A stretch of DNA of 22,282 nucleotides, from IMG/VR virus record IMGVR_UViG_3300010392_000705, positions 1 to 22,282 of that record; one strand, 5' to 3'. The DNA is from a virus. The notes beneath the pieces were generated by a model, which saw only the letters and a list, made by a program, of their open reading frames with translations, searched no databases and was not told the DNA's origin. A program made the position numbers and the translations under genes. Shown here piece after piece: positions 1-7,876 of the stretch (the first letter of the stretch is position 1; every line of letters starts with the position of its first letter).

Positions 1-723
1 CATCACCCCGGACAAGTCAAGCCGGTACAGGGGAACGCCAAGGGTTTTGGCAATGTACTTGGCCCCCATGGTTTTACCAGTGCCGGGGGGACCATCCAGC
101 AACAGGCCACGCGGGGTCAGCCGCTCGTCCTCATCCAAGGACTTGAAGAAGTGGGTGTTCACATCCAGCCATTTTCCGAGGTCTGGATTCACCCGGTAAT
201 AATCGAAATCGGCATACACCGGTTCCACCCCTTTCATGGGCGGGGAGAACTGACTGCGGGAGAGCGCCAAGCCCCGGGGGCTCAAGATGTCGTCCCTCGC
301 TAGAGTGAGCAATATAAGCTCTTTGAGGTCTTTTAAAGTCAACCCCCCGGTGTAGGGTAGGTAGTCAGCGTGATCGTCCGTGTATTCCTTCAGGAGGTCT
401 TTTATCAGGGCCTCAGGGGTGGGGAGTGAGCCCGCATCGTAGATCAGGGGGGACTCAATATCCGTGTTCACCAGAACCACACATTTCTTGGCCGTTTGGG
501 TTGCCCGGTACACGCTCTCAGGCGAGTCTTCCAAGGTGGCCCCCATCAGATACCACTTGTTGGACTGGGCCGGCGTAGTGCTTTTCAGTGCTGGTGGCAG
601 GCCAATGCTACCCTCCAACCCCAACAGGTGTTCCAGTACCAACTTCACATTGATGGTGTCAGTGGTGGTCACCGAAATCAGGGGTATCTTGGCCTTGAGA
701 GCCATGGTCAATTTATCAGCCAT
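1..723 (-). CDS. AAA+ ATPase, 3' end cut by window edge
   Basis: The visible 241 residues are the N-terminal part of an AAA+ ATPase; the gene continues beyond base 1. The Walker A motif GPPGTGKT is at residues 211-218, followed by a segment ending YRLDLSGVM, typical of the strand after Walker A in classical AAA proteins. Walker B and the arginine finger would lie outside the window. The first ~200 residues match no domain I recognise and may be an adaptor or substrate-recognition region. The ATG at 723 overlaps the end of the 69-residue gene by 8 bases, so the two are translationally linked and share the promoter at 962-990. AAA+ proteins of this type remodel or unfold protein or DNA complexes using ATP; the target here is unknown. 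The ATPase call is firm, the role is not. Confidence 0.85.
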   Translation of the reverse strand, partial: MADKLTMALKAKIPLISVTTTDTINVKLVLEHLLGLEGSIGLPPALKSTTPAQSNKWYLMGATLEDSPESVYRATQTAKKCVVLVNTDIESPLIYDAGSLPTPEALIKDLLKEYTDDHADYLPYTGGLTLKDLKELILLTLARDDILSPRGLALSRSQFSPPMKGVEPVYADFDYYRVNPDLGKWLDVNTHFFKSLDEDERLTPRGLLLDGPPGTGKTMGAKYIAKTLGVPLYRLDLSGVM

Positions 724-925
724 TGTCGTCCTCGATAGCTTTGCGGGTGAAGTGCAGGTCATCTTCCAGAAAGGCAAGGTCTTGGGTCAGCAGGTCAGCA
801 GTTGACTTGCAGCCTATGGCCTGTGCTTCCCGGATTTCTTTTTTGAGTGCGAAAATCTGGGCCTTCAGGTTCTCAACCCTGTTGGCCCGGAATTCGTTAA
901 GTGCGATAGCGGTCATTGAAGTCAT
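716..925 (-). CDS. small helical protein, unknown function
   Basis: This 69-residue protein begins MTSMTAIALNEF and is almost entirely charged helix, rich in Lys, Glu, Arg and Asp, so a short coiled coil is likely. I do not recognise a family. An in-frame start further upstream at 973 is excluded because that stretch contains the promoter -10 box and leader. The ATG at 925 sits behind AAGGAGGG (933-940) with proper spacing. It is the first gene after the promoter at 962-990 and overlaps the AAA+ ATPase start by 8 bases, so it could be a partner or regulator of the ATPase; that is inference from position only. Confidence 0.8.
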   Translation of the reverse strand: MTSMTAIALNEFRANRVENLKAQIFALKKEIREAQAIGCKSTADLLTQDLAFLEDDLHFTRKAIEDDNG

Positions 926-961
926 TTGGCAACCCTCCTTGAATTTGTTTGCCTTACGATC

Positions 962-990
962 AGTATCGCGCACCCGTATTAGTTTGTCAA
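962..990 (-). promoter_or_regulatory. sigma70-type promoter, cassette copy 1
   Basis: On the minus strand a perfect -35 TTGACA (985-990) is followed after 17 bp by -10 GATACT (962-967), then a short A-rich leader and AAGGAGGG before the small helical gene. Four other loci in the window have the same two hexamers and the same spacer length. A 14-bp palindrome lies 7 bp upstream of the -35 box. Confidence 0.85.
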
Positions 991-997
991 ATTATAT

Positions 998-1011
998 TGA
1001 CATTAATGTCA
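998..1011. repeat. dispersed palindrome copy 1 (TGACATTAATGTCA)
   Basis: Perfect 14-bp inverted repeat. On the minus strand its first three bases are the TGA stop codon of the minor head gene, and it ends 7 bp before the -35 box of the promoter at 962-990. It belongs to a set of five identical copies. Confidence 0.9.
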
Positions 1012-2292
1012 GAGCACCACCAAGTCCGCAAGGATCGTGTTGGCTCCTGAGAGCTTCGCCAGCATGGCTGCTTCTGTACCTGAGTACACGTAGCGGCTGC
1101 CTGCGAGTTCCACGATCAGGGGCTTGCTGCCGCCACCCTCGTAAGCTGTCTGCAGGTCTTCCAAACGAACCTGATCAGTGATCGCTTTCAACTGCCCAAC
1201 CACTACTTCTTGCTCCACGGCAGAATCGGTCAGGAACCCAAGCTCCTGCAGGTCGTCCAGTTCTTCCTTCACATCCGGACTGGCCACTTCCATGTTCACC
1301 TTCACGCGGCTGCCGGCTGTCGATGGCTTACCATCTACGGTCCTGCGCTCAAGGTCATTGGTCAGTTCAGTGAAGCTGTCTGGTGCAGTAGTGAGGGTCT
1401 GTACCGGTGTCTGTTCTTCAATCTCCACGACACTGCCTTCCTCGGCCAGCAGACCACGACACCCCGGGTGATACGGAGGGATGTTGTAGCCTGCCTGTTC
1501 AAGCTCGGACATGCTCATTTTCTTCATGTCCGCAATGGCCTGAGCGTTCTGCTTCGGGAACGGGGCCATGGTCTTCAGGTCGTCGGGGTTGTCCACTTCC
1601 AGCAACCGGGACAGGGTGCCATAGGCCCGCTCAACCTCGAACGTCTTACCGTGCATATACCGGCAGACAGGGCAGGTCCGGGAGTCCAGCATCTCGTCCA
1701 CTTGGAACCGCTCAATACCAGTGACCATGGCCTCCACGGTGAACCCGTAGTTCGACAGGCGAGAGGTATGCAGGGAGGCTGCCGCACTGATGGTGTCATC
1801 CCCGGCCTTTTCCACCTGATCCATGTACTCGTCCAAGGTCTTGATCTTGTCCGCTTTCTGAAACACCAACCGGTCGTCGGCATTGGCCTTCTGACGCTCG
1901 GCGGCAGACAGGGCGGCGTAGGCCACTTTCTTGATGGTCTTCCGGGCTTCCATCAGGAACATTTCGAGTTGCTTGGTCCCCTTCAGAGCCGCTTCCGGTG
2001 TCTGCTTTGGTCCAGTCATGAAACTGGTTTCTTCCAAGGGCCGGACCCGGCTGGCACCAAACAACAAGGCTGAAGTGCTGATGTAGACGAGGTACTGGTG
2101 CATCCCTTTGTAGAGGGCGTCCAGTTCGTCCAGCGATTCGATCACATCCTGAGCCGTGATGGGGTCATCATCAGCAATGGCTTTCTTCAACTTGGCTTTG
2201 ATGGGGGCAAACTGGCGCTTCCACCGAGGCACCAGCCTGTCCGTCACCGACTTTTCAAGGATCAGGAAATTCTCGGGCTTAGGAGTCGCCAC
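1009..2292 (-). CDS. minor head protein, SPP1 gp7/Mu gpF-like, with degenerate ParB-like tail
   Basis: About 427 residues. The central RTCPVCRYMHGKTF and PPYHPGCRG segments form the Cys/His pattern of SPP1 gp7/Mu gpF-like head morphogenesis proteins, which attach near the portal and act in capsid assembly or DNA ejection. The last ~38 residues (IVELAGSRYVYSGTEAAM onward, ending TILADLVVL) have the shape of a ParB/sulfiredoxin-like domain, but the usual G-x-H-R-x-x-A motif is replaced by GTEAAM, so activity is unlikely. The start is taken as GTG at 2292, five bases behind GGAGG (2298-2302), giving a 14-base overlap with the portal gene. A longer reading from GTG 2388 would overlap the portal by 110 bases and has no better ribosome site. 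The stop codon lies inside the palindrome at 998-1011. Confidence 0.85.
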   Translation of the reverse strand: MATPKPENFLILEKSVTDRLVPRWKRQFAPIKAKLKKAIADDDPITAQDVIESLDELDALYKGMHQYLVYISTSALLFGASRVRPLEETSFMTGPKQTPEAALKGTKQLEMFLMEARKTIKKVAYAALSAAERQKANADDRLVFQKADKIKTLDEYMDQVEKAGDDTISAAASLHTSRLSNYGFTVEAMVTGIERFQVDEMLDSRTCPVCRYMHGKTFEVERAYGTLSRLLEVDNPDDLKTMAPFPKQNAQAIADMKKMSMSELEQAGYNIPPYHPGCRGLLAEEGSVVEIEEQTPVQTLTTAPDSFTELTNDLERRTVDGKPSTAGSRVKVNMEVASPDVKEELDDLQELGFLTDSAVEQEVVVGQLKAITDQVRLEDLQTAYEGGGSKPLIVELAGSRYVYSGTEAAMLAKLSGANTILADLVVL

Positions 2293-4084
2293 CGATGCCT
2301 CCGCACAGTTCGGCTGCACAACCACACAGTTCTGCAGAGCCTTCAAAATCCAGTTCGGTATGGAACAGCGTCTTGCTGGCCAGCACACTGTTGAACAGTG
2401 CCCGCTCAGACTTGCTGAGTCCCACGATCTGGGCCGTTACGCGCTCTACCAAGGCCTTGTCTTTACCTTTCAGGGCCTCCACCCACTGATCCACCATGTG
2501 GACCACTTCGATAGGGCTCTCAGACTTCTGAACGTTCAAGTCTTCCCCTGTGCCGGCCCCGGAGTCATTACCGGCTTCACCGGGCTTGGCGTCCCCGGGC
2601 TGTCCGGGTGTCGGAATAACCGGGCGCTTGGCTTCCATTTCCTTCTCCTTACGGGCGTCATATTCCTTCTGGTCAAACTTCAGGCCAAGGCCAGTCGCCT
2701 CGTTCAAGGAGGTTACCCAGTCTTCTGCAGAGACAACATCCTTCGCCAGCTCAAGGCCTTTGATCTGATGCTCCACATCGGAAACAGTCATTGGCTTGGA
2801 CCGGTACCAGTAGGTGTCATCACCATCCTGCAGGGCTCTCATCAGAGTCACATTGATGATTTCATCGAACTCGTCCCGCTCCGGCTTGAACACTTGGTTC
2901 TCAGCGATCATGTAGGATACGAAAGCCGTGGCGTAGTTATGGCCATCAGTCTTACCAATGAACAAGGGGGGCAAACGGAAGCTGCTACGAATACGAGCTT
3001 CGTTTTTCTCGTTGTAGGCCTCGAACATTGAGTCATTCTTCTGCTCTGCCCCAAAACGCTCAACCTTGGCTTCCACCTTACCGGCAGAGTCGATGCTACC
3101 CGAGGTTGACTGAACTTCCACCACGGCGGCCCGGGACGTATTCTTACCAGACAGGACATTGGTTAATGTCTCAATAGACTGATCAGAGGCCGTTCCCCCG
3201 GACAGGAAGACAATCGCTGGGGGGATGCCCCCGTTATCGAAGTACTCCAAGTTGAATTCTTCTGCCTTCCGGGAGCCAACCACGCTCGGAAGCTGGTTGA
3301 TCCACCGGGGGATACCATAGGGCGTATCCGCGTCTTTCTGTACCTTCAGGTGGATGATCTGGCTGCCGCGCTTGGCATAAGGCAGGCGCTCCCCCGGCTT
3401 GGCCCACTCCCCGGTATCAACGTCAACATCCCGGCTGGCCCCGAATTCCCGGAAGTACACCACGCTGGAACCAATCTTCTGAACGAACACCCGCTCCCGA
3501 GTGTTGACGGACATTTCTACCTTTGTGCCATTACGCTGAATGGTCTTCTTAACTGGCACCGGATCACTCAGCTTGCAGATACGCATGAACTGAGCCTCAA
3601 GACACCGGATGAAGACAATCTCATCCTTGGCATTGGTCAGCACTTCCAGATAAGCGTCACCCACGGATTCCAGATCACGGCGGGCCTTCCTTCGGAGAGT
3701 GGTCATGGACATACCGGGCCAAGGCTCATCAAAGAAATCCTTGATACCCTGAACCCGGTTCTTGTCCTCATCGGTCATGGGTTCTTCGTCCCGGCGCTCA
3801 ATTTCATAGCCGGTCCCGTCCACGTTCACTTCCATGGCTGCAATACACTGGCCAAGGGTGTTGTTCTCCTGACGGAATCTCAGCAAGCGGGTACGGTCAT
3901 AGGGAGGACGGATAACCATGTTCTCTGATTTGTCGGGGGAGACATACATCCCCTGAAAGGCGTCTTCAGCTTCCAACGCCTGAGAACCGACCTCCGAGAC
4001 CTCCTTCTTCTCAACCTTGACCTCATGAACCACATACTTATTCGTTGACAGTTCGGACTCAGAGCCCTTCTTTTGGTCGCTCAC
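2279..4084 (-). CDS. phage portal protein (PBSX-like family)
   Basis: 601 residues. Portal proteins form the dodecameric ring at one capsid vertex through which DNA is packaged and ejected. The sequence follows the PBSX-type pattern: an early AAMEVNVDGTGYEIERR stretch, the RRKARRDLESVGDAYLEVL helix, the IIHLK...YGIPRW segment and the FNLEYFDNGGIPPAIVFLSG segment. The C-terminal part has a Pro/Gly-rich linker (TPGQPGDAKPGEAGNDSG) and a Cys-rich end, which I cannot assign. The start is GTG at 4084 behind TAGGAG. It lies 42 bases after the DNA polymerase stop, with no convincing promoter between them, and its end overlaps the minor head gene, the usual portal/gp7 order. No terminase is visible in this window. 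Confidence 0.9.
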   Translation of the reverse strand: MSDQKKGSESELSTNKYVVHEVKVEKKEVSEVGSQALEAEDAFQGMYVSPDKSENMVIRPPYDRTRLLRFRQENNTLGQCIAAMEVNVDGTGYEIERRDEEPMTDEDKNRVQGIKDFFDEPWPGMSMTTLRRKARRDLESVGDAYLEVLTNAKDEIVFIRCLEAQFMRICKLSDPVPVKKTIQRNGTKVEMSVNTRERVFVQKIGSSVVYFREFGASRDVDVDTGEWAKPGERLPYAKRGSQIIHLKVQKDADTPYGIPRWINQLPSVVGSRKAEEFNLEYFDNGGIPPAIVFLSGGTASDQSIETLTNVLSGKNTSRAAVVEVQSTSGSIDSAGKVEAKVERFGAEQKNDSMFEAYNEKNEARIRSSFRLPPLFIGKTDGHNYATAFVSYMIAENQVFKPERDEFDEIINVTLMRALQDGDDTYWYRSKPMTVSDVEHQIKGLELAKDVVSAEDWVTSLNEATGLGLKFDQKEYDARKEKEMEAKRPVIPTPGQPGDAKPGEAGNDSGAGTGEDLNVQKSESPIEVVHMVDQWVEALKGKDKALVERVTAQIVGLSKSERALFNSVLASKTLFHTELDFEGSAELCGCAAELCGGIGGDS

Positions 4085-4126
4085 AGCTATCTCCTAATCA
4101 TCCCGGGTTTTGTCAAGAATACAGCC

Positions 4127-7100
4127 TCAGGCCGCCTCTTGCATATCTCCCATGTTGGGTCCGTACTCGTAATCCACATCGAAGTGCAACTGGGGATTCC
4201 AGCCCACCTTCTCGAACGGCAGGTTCTCCATAATCTCCCGCACCAGAGGCACCCAATAGTCGAACTCGTCTTCCTTCACATAGGCAGTCAGGGCGTCATG
4301 GGTCATGGCAAAGAACCGACAACCATCGGGCTCTCCATAATTCTGGTGGAACTCAGCCAGTGCCCAGCAACTCATGTCTGAAAGGGTAGCCTGAATCGGT
4401 GAGTTTATCGACTGTCTTTCAGCCTTGGACCGAGTGGCATTATCCCGAGCATTGATCAGCGGCAGGTGACGTACCCTACCCAGTGGTGACCTGATGTGGC
4501 CATGGTGGTGAGCGAACTTCTTGAAGTTTACGTGCCAGTCCGGGAGGCCAGCATACAGGGCGAAGAAGGCGTCCCGCTGTTTCTCGGCTTCCTCCAAGGT
4601 CAGCACCACCCCATAGGTGGCAAAGGCGTAGGCTTGGTAGCCGGCTGCCGACATGCCATAGATCAGTCCGAAGTTACCGGCTTTCCCACCTTGCCGGATT
4701 TTCTTGATCAGCTTTTGCTGCTCCTCGTCATCTGACTTCTTCATGGCCAGCGCATCAGTAATATCAATGCCGTTCAACTGCGCTCCCGTTCTCAGGTGGA
4801 GGTCAATACCCTGTCGGTAGGAATCCAGCATGTTCGGCTCATTGGCCACGCAAGCCGTGATCCGTAGCTCACCTTGAGAGTAGTCCCAGTTCACGACTAT
4901 GTACCCGGGCGGGGCTATGTACCCTCGCCGTAATTCTTGGGCCCAGTTCGTGTGCTTTGGTACGGTCTGGAAGGCCGGGTCTTTAAACGCCAGCCGGCCA
5001 GTCAGGGTTCCAGAATCATCCGAGTCCCCATAGGCTCCCTTGTAGAGGATCGCCGTTGGGTGCAAGCGACCGTCTGCCCTCAGGTGACTCATGAAACCAG
5101 TGACATAGGTGCCCAGTGTTTTCTTGGCCTTACTGTAGTTGCTCAGAGCTTGGATGAAGGGGCCAGCATCTTGGTGGTCAATAAATTGCTTCAGGTGATC
5201 CATGGCCGTAGAGGCATGTTCATGGCCCGGATTATCCTTGGGTGCCTTGGCCGTGTATTCCAGTGGCTTCAGGTTCAGTCCCCTCGGGCTAAACAGGAAG
5301 TCTGTCAGTATGCGGGATCGGGTCAGACTCAGGTTGTCCTTGTACTTCAACTGCAAGCGCCGGGGTAGCATCTTCATCGCCCGGTCGTTGAGGAACTTCA
5401 GTTCTTTCTCCAACTCGGTCTGCAGCTTCATGTAGTGGTCAACGTCTACCAGCACCCCTTCCCGTTCCATGGCCTCAAAAGCTACCGAAGCTGGGTGCAG
5501 GATGGTCTGGTAAAACCGTTTCAACTTGGGGTCTTTGGCCAGTTCCTTTAGCTGAGCATTCGACACCCTCAAAGTGGCATCAGTGTCACCCCCGGCGTAC
5601 AGGAGCAGAGGTTCATCCGGCACCAAGTCCATGCGGCCTTTGTCATACTTCTTGTTGAATGAATTATGGGAGGCAATACCTTCCGCCACGAAAGTATGGC
5701 AATCCGTTTCAAGGCTCACTACCTCAATAGGTCCAATAGGGGTTACCGATTCCACGTAAACCTTCTCGGTGCCTGATGGTATGCACTTACCCTCGTACCC
5801 ATACTTACTCAATAGTCGCACAGGTCTTAGTAACTGCAGCATCTGTAATGTTGGCGCTCCGGAGTGCTTACTGGTGTGAACTCCATCACTGTTCTTCTGT
5901 CGAGAATAAAATCCTGAAAGGCCTATGTTCGCCATACCCTTGCAGTATTTTTTCCAGACAAGTCCGGGGGCTTGGCTCAAACCAGATACCAACCCCATAC
6001 CACCAGAAGACAAGTACCCCTCCCCGTCATACAGGCCTGATAAGTACCCTGCCTCCCATGTATGTAGGGGCTCCCGGGGATCAATCACGGACATAGCCCT
6101 AACACCGGGTTTCAGTTCATAAGCCCGTACCCACTGGAAAGGACCATTGTTCTTGTATCGGTGAGCCAAGAATCCGTGATCATCACTACAACGGATAGTG
6201 ACCCCGTTGGAGAACTCTACCTCTACCCCGGATTTCGTTAGGCGCTTGGTAGACACTGCTCTGGCTCGTCGCATACGGCGGCGTTCGCCCTGAGTAGTGA
6301 TTTCTTCATCAAACCCAAGAAGCCCATCCCCCGACTTAACATCCCCAATAGGGACCCATCGGAGGTCATCAGTGCAAACCAGTGTCTCAGGGGCTACACA
6401 GTCATCATACCCGCCCATGCTGGTATACACCTTGGCATGGGTGTTCAGGCTGTTGCTCCGGTTCTCATCCAACAGGGAGCCAACAAGGGTGGTGTCCATT
6501 TTGAAGGCTGTGCTTAGCAACCCCCACTTCTCACGAATCCACACGGCGTCATATTTGTAGTTCGCGCCCCGGAGCCGGATGTTCGGTGAGTTCAGGAGCC
6601 AGTTTATCTGGTCGTGCAAAAGGCTCCCTTTCTTCGGTTGGTCATCATGCCCTTGGAATCGGATAACATCAGCCATCCCTTCCCGGTAGGTCAGGCTAAT
6701 CGAGACAATGAAGGTTTCGGGGTTGTAGGGGTCGAGGGTCAGGGTTTCCAAGTCCACTGATATGACTGGTTTCTTGCCTTCCTCGTCAATCATCTTTTCC
6801 AGCAGGTATACGGCTTCGGTGTAGTCATCAACGTACCGGTAGTCACCAACATCAGGTTCTTCCTTACCGGTTACCGCCGTTCGGCAGGCCAAGGCCGTGT
6901 CCAGCTTCAGGTTCACCCACATACCATAGTCAATGTTCATGATGCCGGCGTCGAAGGTGACAAAGTACTTCACCCCCTTGTGTTCAATCCCGGTCCCACG
7001 GAGTGAGCTTATGGTTCGATTCTTGGGCACAACCTTGGCATCAGCCAGAGCCTTTATCGCTTTTGAGCCCATCGCCAACACAACATCCCCCGGACTTGCC

Positions 7101-7222
7101 GGGGGTAATGTGGTCTGACTGTCTACCACCACCTTGTGTGGGGGTGGCCCCCACCCGGATACGGTGGGGCCTATGGCTTTTTTGAGTTCTTGTCCACTGG
7201 TAGAAGTCCAGAGTATCAACAT
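4127..7222 (-). CDS. polA: family A DNA polymerase with UDG-like N-terminus, 3'-5' exonuclease and intein
   Basis: 1031 residues, or 785 after removal of the intein. Residues ~1-125 resemble a degenerate uracil-DNA glycosylase fold (GDVVLAMGSKAIKAL, then SSLRGTG), an arrangement known from the SPO1 polymerase. The DnaQ-like 3'-5' exonuclease shows Exo I (D157, E159), Exo II (NYKYD, D225) and Exo III (Y542, D546). The polymerase domain shows motif A (D780, DYSQGELR), motif B (R843, K847, F851, Y855) and motif C (H975, D976). Motif A has Gly where Ile is usual. F851 corresponds to E. coli Phe762, a state linked with virulent phages. There is no 5'-3' exonuclease domain. The intein is residues 275-520. 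The ATG at 7222 overlaps the previous stop (TGATG); a GTG at 7240 in frame is less likely. It replicates phage DNA. Confidence 0.95.
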   Translation of the reverse strand: MLILWTSTSGQELKKAIGPTVSGWGPPPHKVVVDSQTTLPPASPGDVVLAMGSKAIKALADAKVVPKNRTISSLRGTGIEHKGVKYFVTFDAGIMNIDYGMWVNLKLDTALACRTAVTGKEEPDVGDYRYVDDYTEAVYLLEKMIDEEGKKPVISVDLETLTLDPYNPETFIVSISLTYREGMADVIRFQGHDDQPKKGSLLHDQINWLLNSPNIRLRGANYKYDAVWIREKWGLLSTAFKMDTTLVGSLLDENRSNSLNTHAKVYTSMGGYDDCVAPETLVCTDDLRWVPIGDVKSGDGLLGFDEEITTQGERRRMRRARAVSTKRLTKSGVEVEFSNGVTIRCSDDHGFLAHRYKNNGPFQWVRAYELKPGVRAMSVIDPREPLHTWEAGYLSGLYDGEGYLSSGGMGLVSGLSQAPGLVWKKYCKGMANIGLSGFYSRQKNSDGVHTSKHSGAPTLQMLQLLRPVRLLSKYGYEGKCIPSGTEKVYVESVTPIGPIEVVSLETDCHTFVAEGIASHNSFNKKYDKGRMDLVPDEPLLLYAGGDTDATLRVSNAQLKELAKDPKLKRFYQTILHPASVAFEAMEREGVLVDVDHYMKLQTELEKELKFLNDRAMKMLPRRLQLKYKDNLSLTRSRILTDFLFSPRGLNLKPLEYTAKAPKDNPGHEHASTAMDHLKQFIDHQDAGPFIQALSNYSKAKKTLGTYVTGFMSHLRADGRLHPTAILYKGAYGDSDDSGTLTGRLAFKDPAFQTVPKHTNWAQELRRGYIAPPGYIVVNWDYSQGELRITACVANEPNMLDSYRQGIDLHLRTGAQLNGIDITDALAMKKSDDEEQQKLIKKIRQGGKAGNFGLIYGMSAAGYQAYAFATYGVVLTLEEAEKQRDAFFALYAGLPDWHVNFKKFAHHHGHIRSPLGRVRHLPLINARDNATRSKAERQSINSPIQATLSDMSCWALAEFHQNYGEPDGCRFFAMTHDALTAYVKEDEFDYWVPLVREIMENLPFEKVGWNPQLHFDVDYEYGPNMGDMQEAA
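5663..6400 (-). mobile_element. intein in the DNA polymerase, with one LAGLIDADG-like motif
   Basis: This in-frame insertion of 246 residues interrupts the polymerase between Exo II and Exo III. It begins with Cys (CVAPETLVCTDD, block A) and has a block B variant CSDDHGFL, where the usual T-x-x-H is S-x-x-H. A single LAGLIDADG-like motif, GYLSGLYDGEGYLS, sits in the middle. It ends with block F/G, HTFVAEGIASHN, followed by Ser as the first C-extein residue. These are the residues needed for class 1 splicing, so splicing is expected. Only one LAGLIDADG motif is visible, so the homing endonuclease is either reduced or works as a dimer. Confidence 0.93.
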
Positions 7223-7638
7223 CAGGCGGCTTCCTCCCACTCCTCGCCGTTCAGGGTAAAGCTGGCAACGACTGCAGGCTTGGTTACTTTGTAGAGTTCA
7301 TCAATGCTGCCAGCGTCTTCCCACTTGAAGTCCAGCCCCAGCTTAGACTTTGACATTAATGTCAGAGCCAGCCATGAGCCGGAGACTGGGTGGTGGGTGC
7401 TATCCACCATCATCACCAAATCAGAACTGGACTCGGAATCCTTTACGGCCAAGTCCAGAATCAAGGTGGTAGAGGCAGTCCCAAAATCCAGTGTCTTGGT
7501 CACTTTGAATCTGAACTCAATGTTAGACCATGGCAGGGTGAAAGTCTGCTCTCCTCGCACCTTGGATTCCTTCGTCAGGATCATGTGCATGTTCAGGGCG
7601 TCACAAATAGGGTAGACCCGGGTTCTCATCTGGCTCAT
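7222..7638 (-). CDS. hypothetical protein upstream of the DNA polymerase
   Basis: 138 residues, family not recognised. It looks like a mixed beta-rich globular protein, with alternating hydrophobic stretches (TLPWSNIEFRFKV, TLILDLAVK, PAVVASFTL) and an acidic end (GEEWEEAA). The start overlaps the previous stop (ATGA) behind GGAGG, and the stop overlaps the polymerase ATG (TGATG), so it belongs to a tightly coupled operon with the polymerase. A replication-accessory role would fit that position but nothing in the sequence proves it. The gene carries an in-frame copy of the dispersed palindrome, read as Leu-Thr-Leu-Met-Ser. Confidence 0.8.
   Translation of the reverse strand: MSQMRTRVYPICDALNMHMILTKESKVRGEQTFTLPWSNIEFRFKVTKTLDFGTASTTLILDLAVKDSESSSDLVMMVDSTHHPVSGSWLALTLMSKSKLGLDFKWEDAGSIDELYKVTKPAVVASFTLNGEEWEEAA
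7351..7364. repeat. dispersed palindrome copy 2, inside a coding region
   Basis: Exact TGACATTAATGTCA within the gene upstream of the polymerase. The flanks match copy 1 on one side, so 17 bases (TGACATTAATGTCAGAG on the plus strand) are shared. The reading phase differs from the copies at stop codons. Confidence 0.9.
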
Positions 7639-7874
7639 GCGACTGTACCTCCTTGGGTTATGAGTTTGCCACCAGACATGGCCAGCACGGTATCACCGAC
7701 CTTGGTGTTGAAGTAGTGCACGGCTACCTGCACCAGCTTGTTGTTGCCTTCCTCGTCCTTCCGGATTTCGGTCACCTGCAACACTGTGCGTTCCTTCGAT
7801 AGGCCGGGGAACAGGGGGTCAGCCTCAATGGTATTCCCCACCTGCAGGCCCATGAATTGCTCTTTCTTCAGCAT
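7635..7874 (-). CDS. small hypothetical protein
   Basis: 79 residues, not recognised. It is predicted beta-rich, with alternating strands such as RTVLQVTEIRKDEEG and KLVQVAVHYFNTKVGDTVL and glycine turns, like a small SH3 or OB barrel. The ATG at 7874 has AAGGAG upstream, which overlaps the end of the preceding gene two bases away. Its stop overlaps the next ATG (ATGA). Third cistron counting back from the polymerase in the operon served by the promoter at 8689-8717. Confidence 0.78.
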   Translation of the reverse strand: MLKKEQFMGLQVGNTIEADPLFPGLSKERTVLQVTEIRKDEEGNNKLVQVAVHYFNTKVGDTVLAMSGGKLITQGGTVA

Positions 7875-7876
7875 GG

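Noticed and set aside
998-1011. The palindrome as an intrinsic terminator
   Set aside because: The arms are adjacent with no loop, AT-rich, and two copies are in the middle of genes.
2293-2388. Longer N-terminus for the minor head gene from GTG 2388
   Set aside because: It would overlap the portal gene by 110 bases, while GTG 2292 has an ideal GGAGG site.
4085-4126. TTGACA at 4111-4116 between the polymerase and portal genes as a promoter
   Set aside because: No matching -10 box at a proper distance; the place for it is taken up by the portal ribosome site.
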